From the NCBI GenBank assembly GCA_013138675.1, contig WTCH01000179.1:1-8525 (forward strand): 8,525 bases of DNA. Direction: 5' to 3'. The stretch's first letter is position 1. The number at the start of each line of letters is the position of its first letter. The notes beneath the pieces were generated by a model. It saw nothing but the letters and a program-made list of their open reading frames with translations. It had not been told where the DNA came from and searched no databases. Position numbers and translations under genes: made by a program. This document shows, one piece after another, positions 1 to 6,083 of this stretch. This DNA comes from Woeseiaceae bacterium. Lineage in GTDB: Bacteria; Pseudomonadota; Gammaproteobacteria; Steroidobacterales; Woeseiaceae.

Positions 1-575
1 GGGCCGTCCGATCGATTCTTGCCTATGACGAGATTCTCGTCGCCGATGCGAATACAGGATGGCGCATCGACGATGCCGCACGCTTCGTCAATGCAGTTAG
101 TGACGTCGATGTTTACATCGAGCAACCCTGTGCGTCATACGAACACTGCCTGACGATCCGGCGCCGTACCGCATTGCCATTTATCCTGGACGAGAATATC
201 GATTCATTGCAGATGCTCATCCGGGCGCATCAGGATGGCGCCATGGACGCGATCAATCTGAAAATTTCCAAGTTCGGCGGCCTGACCAAAGCGAAGATCG
301 CTCGCGACGTCTGTGTCAGTCTCGGCATCCCGATGAATATTGAAGACACCTGGGGTAGCGATTTCATCACCGCGGCCATTGCGCATCTCTCGCACTCGAC
401 ACCCGATGAATTTCGATTTGCTGCAACGGACTTCAATGCCTACGTTGATGTCAAAACAGGTAGTGGCCTGGATGACAAGCAGGCGGGTGCAGCGAAAGCG
501 CCAGCAACGCCCGGCCTGGGAATTACACCGGACTTTGCCGTGCTCGGGAATCCGGTCGCCGAATACCTGGCTTGA
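1..575 (+). CDS. Enolase-superfamily enzyme, cis-3-hydroxyproline dehydratase / hydroxyproline-betaine epimerase-like (5'-truncated)
   Basis: This is the C-terminal half of a mandelate-racemase/muconate-lactonizing-type enzyme; the start lies left of the window and the first full codon is at position 3. About 190 residues of a usual 360-380 are visible, so the N-terminal capping domain and the KxK strand are missing. The barrel motifs appear in order: DANTGW (metal ligand Asp, codon 45-47), YIEQPC (Glu, codon 120-122), ILDENI (Asp, codon 189-191), NLKISKFGG (catalytic Lys, codon 261-263), then IEDTWGSD and a late TDFN-Y segment. The INLKISKFGGLTKA and IEDTWG-D-TAAIAHL patterns are what I recall for cis-3-hydroxy-L-proline dehydratases and hydroxyproline-betaine 2-epimerases. 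These enzymes abstract a proton alpha to a carboxylate, using Mg2+, in the cytoplasm. The exact reaction (dehydration, epimerisation or racemisation) is not decidable here. The 3' end overlaps the convergent transporter gene by 53 bp. Superfamily is certain; subfamily is likely. Confidence 0.85.
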   Translation, partial: AVRSILAYDEILVADANTGWRIDDAARFVNAVSDVDVYIEQPCASYEHCLTIRRRTALPFILDENIDSLQMLIRAHQDGAMDAINLKISKFGGLTKAKIARDVCVSLGIPMNIEDTWGSDFITAAIAHLSHSTPDEFRFAATDFNAYVDVKTGSGLDDKQAGAAKAPATPGLGITPDFAVLGNPVAEYLA

Positions 576-1782
576 CGATTCGAAAATAGATAATCAGCGA
601 CGCTATTAGCCCTACGACACAAATGCCGGCCGTCGCGGAAAAGAAATATCGATAGCCTTCTGGCCCTGGATACCGATCAATCAGCACGCCGCCGATCAAC
701 GGCATAAATATGTCTGGCGTAAATGCGATCGCGGACACGATGCCTGTTGCCGTACCAGTCACCGTGGCCGGCACGCCGCCCTCCTCGAGGAGGGCGAAGT
801 AAATGCCGCGCATCGCGAATACAGTCACCGATGCTATGGTCAATGCAATTAGCATGACGGGCACAAACTCGGACGTGCCGGGTATTACGGCAGCAACGCA
901 ATAGCTGCCGATGAGCAATACGAACAGCCAGATCATCGATTTTGCGATGCCGAAGTGGTCGGCAACAAAACCGGCAGCCAGCGCGGCGATCGGCTTCAGC
1001 CACATCTTTCCGACGCTGATAATGGCGCCGACCGTTACACTAAGGGCGAATACCTCGGTGGCATATGGAGTGAAGCGGAACAGCCCCCAATATCCGCAAT
1101 AGGCGGTCAGGATAACGACCGTGATGAGCCAAACGATCGGCATTCTCAAGACGCTGGCGATTTCCGCAAGGCCGACTTTTTTGTTGTCCTGTCGGTCGTG
1201 GCCGACGTCATCCTCCATGATGAACCATGACACGACGCCCAGTCCGATAAAGAGCATTGAGAACAGGATGACAACCTGTGACAAAGCGAGGCTCGTGCTG
1301 CCCAACGCGGCGAACACGGCCAGGAAACCCATGCTTGGCAACACTTCACCGATGCCGCGGCCAGTCTCGAGGATTCCGAATGCCCGGCCTTGTTCCTCGG
1401 CAGGTGCCCAGTTACGCGTTGTTCGAATCAGCGCTCCCCAGAACAGCAACGATATGCAAACGCCCCAAAGTGCGTGAATCGCAAGACTGATTTCGTATCT
1501 CGGAAAGGTCGCGAAATAGAGTCCCGCGGCCCCGGTTACGACGAGGGAACTCGTCATCAGCTTTCGAGGCGACAGGCGATCGGCCAACCAGCCGCCGGGA
1601 AAATACGAGAGCAGTGAAAACACCCCGAAAATACTCAGGAGCCCGCCGACCTGGGTATTGTTCAGGTCGAGGGCATGTGCGAGCGGTATGTAGTAGACCT
1701 CCTGCAAAAAGGGCAGCAGGAAGATGGCGCCGCCAGAGAAACTCATGACGGCCATGACCAGCCAGCGGCGAGCTGTTGTCAT
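523..1782 (-). CDS. Major facilitator superfamily transporter
   Basis: An inner-membrane secondary transporter of about 419 residues, a normal length for a 12-helix MFS protein. Long hydrophobic segments alternate with short charged loops throughout. A typical motif A after the second helix, GGWLADRLSPRK (residues 63-74), is echoed in the second half by AAGFVADHFGIAK. A charged central loop (about EDDVGHDRQDNKK) separates the two six-helix halves, and WAPAEEQGRAFGILETGRG is the usual loop after helix 4. I chose the ATG at 1780-1782 over the in-frame GTG at 1810-1812. The ATG has a GAGGA ribosome site 8 nt upstream (1791-1795), and a candidate promoter lies where the GTG start would be. The substrate cannot be read from sequence; the context suggests an organic acid, betaine or amine used by the neighbouring enzymes. 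The last 17 codons are antisense to the end of the enolase-family gene. Confidence 0.9.
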   Translation of the reverse strand: MTTARRWLVMAVMSFSGGAIFLLPFLQEVYYIPLAHALDLNNTQVGGLLSIFGVFSLLSYFPGGWLADRLSPRKLMTSSLVVTGAAGLYFATFPRYEISLAIHALWGVCISLLFWGALIRTTRNWAPAEEQGRAFGILETGRGIGEVLPSMGFLAVFAALGSTSLALSQVVILFSMLFIGLGVVSWFIMEDDVGHDRQDNKKVGLAEIASVLRMPIVWLITVVILTAYCGYWGLFRFTPYATEVFALSVTVGAIISVGKMWLKPIAALAAGFVADHFGIAKSMIWLFVLLIGSYCVAAVIPGTSEFVPVMLIALTIASVTVFAMRGIYFALLEEGGVPATVTGTATGIVSAIAFTPDIFMPLIGGVLIDRYPGPEGYRYFFSATAGICVVGLIASLIIYFRIVKPGIRRPDSRARQSPV

Positions 1783-1813
1783 TCTTGTTGTCCTCGTTCG
1801 CCAGGGCGTCACG

Positions 1814-1822
1814 AGTATAACA
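1814..1822 (-). promoter_or_regulatory. Candidate extended -10 promoter of the MFS gene
   Basis: On the minus strand this reads TGTTATACT, a TGn extended -10 joined to TATACT (5 of 6 matches to TATAAT). It lies in the 58-nt gap between the small septum-formation-like gene and the transporter. Transcription would start near 1806, giving a leader of about 24 nt to the ATG at 1782. No good -35 hexamer is visible at 17 bp, which extended -10 promoters can tolerate. It would let the transporter be expressed separately from the upstream genes. Confidence 0.35.
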
Positions 1823-1840
1823 AGAACGACTTGCGGCTAT

Positions 1841-2308
1841 TTAGATACCGCGATCCTTGACCGTGCCGACGAGTTTGGTACCGCTCATGTCGTAGATCGC
1901 GCAAACGACCTCACGATCACTCTCGGCCCAGCTCTCCTGAGACGGATACATCGTGACGACATCGAGTGACGATGATTCATAGTCGCGGCCGACGTAAGCC
2001 TCAAAACGGTCGACGCAGGAAGCCTCGGAGATATCGGCGATCTCGTATTCCGGATATGACGAAAGCGTCAGATCGAACACGGCAAACGCTTCGTTGTCGT
2101 GCGGTTCGGTACACGGAACGCCTGGCAAATTCGAGAACTCATCGACTTCATAGTCCGGATCGTTGAAGCAATCGCCCAGGCGAACCTCGAATGCATCGAG
2201 AGAACCCTGGCCGACGATTGCACCGCTGTCGTCGCGATCAACGTCGGTCACCGCACCGTAGATGCCAAATCCCAGCGCAGCAATAATATAGGCAGCAAAC
2301 TTTTTCAT
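1841..2308 (-). CDS. Small membrane-anchored protein with septum-formation-type domain
   Basis: A 155-residue protein. The N-terminus has two lysines and then a hydrophobic stretch (about residues 4-20, FAAYIIAALGFGIYGAV), either an uncleaved anchor or a signal peptide; no lipobox cysteine is present. The rest is acidic and probably extracytoplasmic. Its motifs match the septum-formation domain family as I recall it (Septum_form): RLGDCFND (43-50), VPCTEPHDNEAF (64-75), a cysteine in EASCVDRFEAYVG (95-107), and YPSQESWAESDREVVC (121-136). Cys47, Cys66, Cys98 and Cys136 could form two disulfides. The family is best known from Actinobacteria and its molecular function is poorly defined, so the name should not be read as evidence of a division role. 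I chose the ATG at 2306-2308. The upstream GTG at 2318-2320 adds only four residues and abuts the GGGAGGAG ribosome site (2311-2318). The gene is 89 nt downstream of the reductase gene. Confidence 0.75.
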   Translation of the reverse strand: MKKFAAYIIAALGFGIYGAVTDVDRDDSGAIVGQGSLDAFEVRLGDCFNDPDYEVDEFSNLPGVPCTEPHDNEAFAVFDLTLSSYPEYEIADISEASCVDRFEAYVGRDYESSSLDVVTMYPSQESWAESDREVVCAIYDMSGTKLVGTVKDRGI

Positions 2309-2310
2309 AA

Positions 2311-2318
2311 CTCCTCCC
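2311..2318 (-). promoter_or_regulatory. Strong ribosome binding site deciding the start of the septum-formation-like gene
   Basis: The minus strand reads GGGAGGAG directly before TT-ATG. Spacing from the GGAGG core to the ATG at 2308 is 4 nt, slightly tight but usable. The alternative GTG start at 2320 immediately precedes this site and would translate through it, so the ATG is preferred. Confidence 0.6.
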
Positions 2319-2359
2319 ACGTGCCTTTCGCACTTAGTTACGCGCTAAAGTTTGCGGGA

Positions 2360-2383
2360 AAGTCCCTTTCAATCCAAGGACTT
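2360..2383. repeat. Inverted repeat AAGTCC-N12-GGACTT in the intergenic gap
   Basis: Two perfect 6-bp arms (2360-2365 and 2378-2383) lie 12 bp apart in the 89-nt space between the reductase-like gene and the septum-formation-like gene. On the minus strand, TTGAAA (2366-2371) sits inside the repeat and is followed after 17 bp by TTTAGC, a weak -35/-10 pair. The site may be an operator for a separate promoter of the downstream small gene. No run of T follows either arm, so it does not look like an intrinsic terminator. Short arms make chance occurrence possible. Confidence 0.25.
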
Positions 2384-2397
2384 AGGTCACGAAAAAG

Positions 2398-3312
2398 CTA
2401 TAAATTCAGGAAGTACTCGCTCATGCGTTTGCGCATTGCTTCGTCAGGAAGCCGGCCCAAGCCCGCGCGCATATTGTCCTCAGCATGATGTGGCTTGGTG
2501 GTTTCGGTCACGATGCAAGTCATCGCGGGATTGGACAAAATATACTTGAGTGAGAAATGCGCCCAGGACTCGCAGTCGAACTCGGCCGCCCATTCCGGTA
2601 GCGCCTTGCCAGAGACAATATCGAAGAACGCACCATCTTCACGCGCCTTGAACGGTTCGGCGCCAACGACGGCAGTTCCGATGTCCGCGGCCAACGGCAG
2701 GATGCGCTCAGCGGGACCCTGCTGCGTGATTGAGTAGCCGATCATCAGGAAGTCCGGCTTTTCCGCTTTCATGAACTTCTCGAGCGAGTCAAAATTAGTT
2801 GTTCTTGTACGGCTGACACCGATATGGCGGACACGACCGGCTTCCTTCCAGTCTTTGAGTGTTGCCCAATTTGTCTCGAGGTCTCGGATGTTGTGAACGA
2901 GCAGCGCGTCGATCGGTCGCTTGTTCAAGAGGCGCTCGGTCCACTCGAGGTGATCGATGCCTTCCTGCTTGCCACTGGTCGTAATCTTGCCGATCAGGAA
3001 CAGATCATCCTGAATGCCCATTTCCGATAATAGCGGGCCGAGAATCGGGTCCTTGCCGCGATTGAATGCCGGCGTGTCAATGACTGTGCCGCCGTGGCGC
3101 ATCAATTCGTGTATGAGCGCCTTTGGAGCGCTCTTTCCTTCCGGCGGAAGCTCTATAAAGACCGTCGGGGCACCGAGACCGATGACAGGTAGTTCTTCAG
3201 TCGTGCCCGGAATCAGGCGAGTTGCCATTTTTTCTTCGGCCAGCGAGACGGTTGGCAACGATGTTGCCGCGGCGAGTGCCGCGCTACGCGCGATGAATTC
3301 TCTACGGTCCAT
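2398..3312 (-). CDS. Tat-exported aldo/keto reductase-like protein lacking the catalytic tyrosine
   Basis: A 304-residue protein. Residues 1-25 form a twin-arginine signal (DRREFIARS, an alanine-rich core, then VSLA before EE, a plausible cleavage site), so it probably works in the periplasm. The rest follows the aldo/keto reductase barrel: VIGLGAPTVF (43-52, first strand), VIDTP (77-81), FLIGK (105-109), ALLVHNI (136-142), VRHIGVSR (161-168) and a C-terminal VTETTKPHHAEDN. Of the family tetrad Asp-Tyr-Lys-His, Asp79, Lys109 and His140 are present. At the tyrosine position, five residues after the aspartate, the sequence reads D-T-P-A-F-N, so Asn84 (or Phe83 if shifted) replaces it. Reductase activity is therefore doubtful, or acid catalysis is done differently. 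NAD(P)H is also not normally available in the periplasm. The start is set by the signal peptide; only a weak ribosome site precedes it. It begins 18 nt after the aminomethyltransferase stop, so it is likely in the same operon. Confidence 0.85.
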   Translation of the reverse strand: MDRREFIARSAALAAATSLPTVSLAEEKMATRLIPGTTEELPVIGLGAPTVFIELPPEGKSAPKALIHELMRHGGTVIDTPAFNRGKDPILGPLLSEMGIQDDLFLIGKITTSGKQEGIDHLEWTERLLNKRPIDALLVHNIRDLETNWATLKDWKEAGRVRHIGVSRTRTTNFDSLEKFMKAEKPDFLMIGYSITQQGPAERILPLAADIGTAVVGAEPFKAREDGAFFDIVSGKALPEWAAEFDCESWAHFSLKYILSNPAMTCIVTETTKPHHAEDNMRAGLGRLPDEAMRKRMSEYFLNL

Positions 3313-3330
3313 GCGGAGAGGCTACCACAG

Positions 3331-4527
3331 CTAGAAGCGATCTGGCGGCGTGGCAGACTTGTGTTCGGGAACGTAAGAAGGCTTCGATTGCGCGTGGCAT
3401 TCGGCCCATGCTGTGCGCCATTTCAGTTCCCGCTGGTAGTCGAATCTCGCCCAGAGTTTCTCGGGCAGACGACCCTTGACGTAGTCGACGTCGGCAAGCG
3501 CGAGGTTGGCCTTGAGAACGGGCGACCAGATCGTGCATTTTATTTCGCCGACCGGCTTGCCGCCTTTACCGGTATAAATGAAGGCTTCGCCGACCGGCTT
3601 ATTGCCATCGACGACAATTTTGGTGAGCCGCCGTTTTATGGGTTGCGCCTTTTCCGCGATCAGCGCCTTGCGACCCGTGAAATGGCCCTTCTCCAGGTTC
3701 ACGACCCAGCCCAGGCCAACTTCATAGGGTGAGCGGTCGTAGCCGTTGCGTACCGTCGATTCGGCGGTATTGAAATCAAAACCCGGCATGACGAAGCCGG
3801 CTTCGATACGCACCATCTCAAGCGCATCCAGCCCCATCGGCTGAATATCGTATTGGCCCTGCACCGAAAAAATCGCATCCCACAAGCGCAGTGCATCGGC
3901 TGGCTTGACCCATACCTCGTAGCCGAGGTCACCGGTGTAACCGGTGCGTGAAACTGTGATCGGAATGTCCCCGCAGTGGAGGTCGACTATTCCAAAGGGC
4001 TTGAGCTGTTCCAGCCCGTCGATGCCCGCGGCAGTCAGAACCGAATACGATGTCGGGCCCTGCACGGCCAATGCGGCGACGTCGTGCGTTTCGGTTTCAA
4101 TTTGAACGTCGTAACCGCTTGCTGACATCAGCAACCAGTCCAGCTGGTGATGCTGTGAGCACAGGCGATAGTCCTGTTCGCCGAACTGAAACAAGGTGCC
4201 GTCATCGATGACCTTGCCCTCGTCATTGCACCAGACGACGTAGGTGACTCGCCCCGGCTTGAGCGTTGAGATATCGCGGGTAAGCAATCGGTCGAGGTAC
4301 GCATAGGCGTCCTTGCCGGTGATCCGATACTTTTCCATCGGCGTGAGATCCATAACCGCACAGCCGCTACGCACAGCAAAGTACTCAGCCGACAACTTGT
4401 CGACAACGCGCGCAACCTTATACGTGTTCCAGCCCGTCCAGGTTTCGGTCGTTGACAATGCCGAGATTCGATCATGAAACGGCGTGCGCTGCAGTGCCTG
4501 GCGGAAATGCTCGTGGGTAATGTTCAT
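3331..4527 (-). CDS. GcvT-like aminomethyltransferase family protein (folate-dependent C1 transfer)
   Basis: A 398-residue cytoplasmic protein of the glycine-cleavage T-protein fold. Visible family motifs are RTPFHDR (14-20), SGCAVMDLTPMEKYRITGKD (54-73), TYVVWCNDEGKVIDDG (95-110, containing the Asp pair near the folate/aminomethyl site), AALAVQGPTS (151-160), SRTGYTGDLGYEVW (193-206) and GLDALEMVRIEAG (232-244). A beta-rich C-terminal domain follows. It is slightly longer than a true GcvT, with a Trp/Arg-rich tail after about residue 355. The RTPFHDR...WTGWNTYKV start resembles the broad aminomethyltransferase/demethylase branch rather than housekeeping GcvT, and no glycine-cleavage H or P gene is adjacent. 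It probably moves a C1 unit from an N- or S-methylated substrate to tetrahydrofolate. The start codon overlaps the stop of the upstream flavoprotein (ATGA, 4 bp), with a GGAGGGG ribosome site inside the upstream gene. Family is certain; substrate unknown. Confidence 0.9.
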   Translation of the reverse strand: MNITHEHFRQALQRTPFHDRISALSTTETWTGWNTYKVARVVDKLSAEYFAVRSGCAVMDLTPMEKYRITGKDAYAYLDRLLTRDISTLKPGRVTYVVWCNDEGKVIDDGTLFQFGEQDYRLCSQHHQLDWLLMSASGYDVQIETETHDVAALAVQGPTSYSVLTAAGIDGLEQLKPFGIVDLHCGDIPITVSRTGYTGDLGYEVWVKPADALRLWDAIFSVQGQYDIQPMGLDALEMVRIEAGFVMPGFDFNTAESTVRNGYDRSPYEVGLGWVVNLEKGHFTGRKALIAEKAQPIKRRLTKIVVDGNKPVGEAFIYTGKGGKPVGEIKCTIWSPVLKANLALADVDYVKGRLPEKLWARFDYQRELKWRTAWAECHAQSKPSYVPEHKSATPPDRF

Positions 4528-6083
4528 TTCGCCCCTCCGAGTTCGAGGACACGTTTCGCGGCGTTACGGCCTGGAAGGCCAGTGAGCCCGCCGCCCGGGT
4601 GACAGCCCGCACCACACAGGAAGAGCTTGTCGATCGGTGTGTCGTACTGTGCCGCGCCATGCAGTGGTCGCATCATGAAAGACTGGTGAATTGACAGTTC
4701 GCCATGGTGCCAGTGGCCCTGAACCGCGTGGAATTGCGTCTCGACATCCTGCGGCGTCAGAAATTCATGATCAACGATCAACGACTTGAGATTGGGTGAG
4801 TACTGTCCAAGTTGCGAGATTACTTTGTACGCGAATGTCGTTTTCTCATCTTCCCAGCCGCCCTCAAGGTCGTAAGGAACAAATGATACGTTCACGCACA
4901 TCACGTGGTGGCCGTCGGGTGCCAGCGAACTGTTGTGCAGGCTCGGTATCGCGATATCCAGAACCGGGTGTTCCGAGCACTCACCGTACTTGGAGTGATT
5001 GAATGCATGCTCTATGTATTTCATCGACGGTGCGACCAGAAGACGATTGGCCAATTGCGTGTCAGCCAGTCCTTCGAATTCCGGCATGCCGCTCAGCGCC
5101 AGGTTCAGTTTCGCGACGACGCCGGCGCCGCGAATCTGACTGACGCGATTCGCGAACATCGCATCGAGCAGCGGCGCGCCGACGAGTTTGCCAAACGTAA
5201 ACCGTGGATCGGCATTCGAGATCACAATCTTCGCCTTGAGCATTTCCCCGTTTGAAAGTTCGACGGCAAACGCTTTGCCGTTGTCGACGAGAATTTTCTC
5301 GACATGCGTATTGAGCTGAATCGTGGCACCAGCATCCTCCGCGGATTGCGTAAGCGCGTGCACCAGCTGCGATCGACCACCCGATTGCAGGGACATGGGC
5401 CCACCAAGCTCACCGCGCAGGCGCTGCAGCCAGGTCAGGACCGTACCTGGCGTGCGCGGTCCCATGGCGCTTCCCATGACCGCGTCGGCTGCAATGGCGC
5501 CTTTCAGCCGATCATCCTCAAAGGTCTCATTCAGTACGTCGTAGATGTTAATTGCTGCGACGCGCAGTAACTCGTACATCGTCTCGCGACCCAGACCCAT
5601 GCGAATATTCCAACCAATTTTGGCCAGCGTGGTCTTGTCAGCGAACGGAATGTTTTTTAGCCGCGGTGGCTTGTTCCCGAACAAGGGCTTTAATGCTTCG
5701 GCGAAATCCAGATACTGCTTCCTGAACTCGGCATAGGCGGCCTCGTCAGATTCGGGCAAGCCATCCCCTGACACTCTGTTGGCCCCGATCGTTAGGTGAT
5801 TGCCCCCCGCGTCGAGCGCAATCGTGTCGATAGCCTTGCCCGGTAGGTATCCAAATTTGTCGAGTTTGAGATCGCGGCGTATGGCCGAATCAACAGGATA
5901 GCTAAGGTGAGCGAGCCCCGGGAACTGGTAGTCGTCACCCAACGTGCGTGGCGCGGACATGCCGCCGGCGGAACTTGACGACTCAAGGCACAGGACGTTG
6001 AGCCCGGCCCGGGCCAGGTACGCGGCACAGACGAGACCATTGTGGCCTGCTCCGATAATGATGACGTCGTTGCGCTCAGTCAT
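4524..6083 (-). CDS. FAD-dependent oxidoreductase, phytoene desaturase/PYROXD2 type (second of tandem pair)
   Basis: A 519-residue flavoprotein with no signal peptide, so cytoplasmic. The N-terminal dinucleotide-binding fold is VIIIGAGHNGLVCAAYLARA (7-26), ending in an acidic residue at strand 2 (CLE, 32-34) and followed by SSAGG (37-41). A second FAD-contact region is LQSGGRSQLVHAL (232-244) with VVISN-like KIVISNADPRFTF (285-297). The C-terminal FAD signature is LFLCGAGCHPGGGLTGLPGR (487-506). Length and the CG..CHPGGG..G.PG pattern fit the COG1233 group that includes carotenoid desaturases and PYROXD2. No carotenoid synthesis gene (phytoene synthase, GGPP synthase) is nearby, so carotenoid desaturation is not supported. 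Oxidation of an amine or C-N bond is a context-based guess. It starts within the end of the upstream paralogue (8-bp overlap) and overlaps the GcvT-like gene by 4 bp. Confidence 0.9.
   Translation of the reverse strand: MTERNDVIIIGAGHNGLVCAAYLARAGLNVLCLESSSSAGGMSAPRTLGDDYQFPGLAHLSYPVDSAIRRDLKLDKFGYLPGKAIDTIALDAGGNHLTIGANRVSGDGLPESDEAAYAEFRKQYLDFAEALKPLFGNKPPRLKNIPFADKTTLAKIGWNIRMGLGRETMYELLRVAAINIYDVLNETFEDDRLKGAIAADAVMGSAMGPRTPGTVLTWLQRLRGELGGPMSLQSGGRSQLVHALTQSAEDAGATIQLNTHVEKILVDNGKAFAVELSNGEMLKAKIVISNADPRFTFGKLVGAPLLDAMFANRVSQIRGAGVVAKLNLALSGMPEFEGLADTQLANRLLVAPSMKYIEHAFNHSKYGECSEHPVLDIAIPSLHNSSLAPDGHHVMCVNVSFVPYDLEGGWEDEKTTFAYKVISQLGQYSPNLKSLIVDHEFLTPQDVETQFHAVQGHWHHGELSIHQSFMMRPLHGAAQYDTPIDKLFLCGAGCHPGGGLTGLPGRNAAKRVLELGGAK
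4532..4538 (-). promoter_or_regulatory. Ribosome binding site of the GcvT-like gene, inside the upstream coding region
   Basis: The minus strand reads GGAGGGG, with the GGAGG core 6 nt before the ATG at 4527. It lies within the last codons of the upstream flavoprotein gene. Together with the ATGA overlap this points to translational coupling and a roughly matched output of the two proteins. Confidence 0.7.

Noticed and set aside
2352..2370. GGGAAAGTCCC / GAAAGGGACTTTC palindromic stretch as a terminator
   Set aside because: Stems are only 4-5 bp with 3-nt loops and no T-run follows on either strand, so an intrinsic terminator is not supported.
3331..4527. Housekeeping glycine-cleavage T protein (gcvT) or DMSP demethylase (dmdA)
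   Set aside because: No gcvH or gcvP is adjacent, the N-terminus and Trp-rich tail differ from GcvT, and the start of the protein does not look like DmdA as I know it. Only the family-level call is supported.
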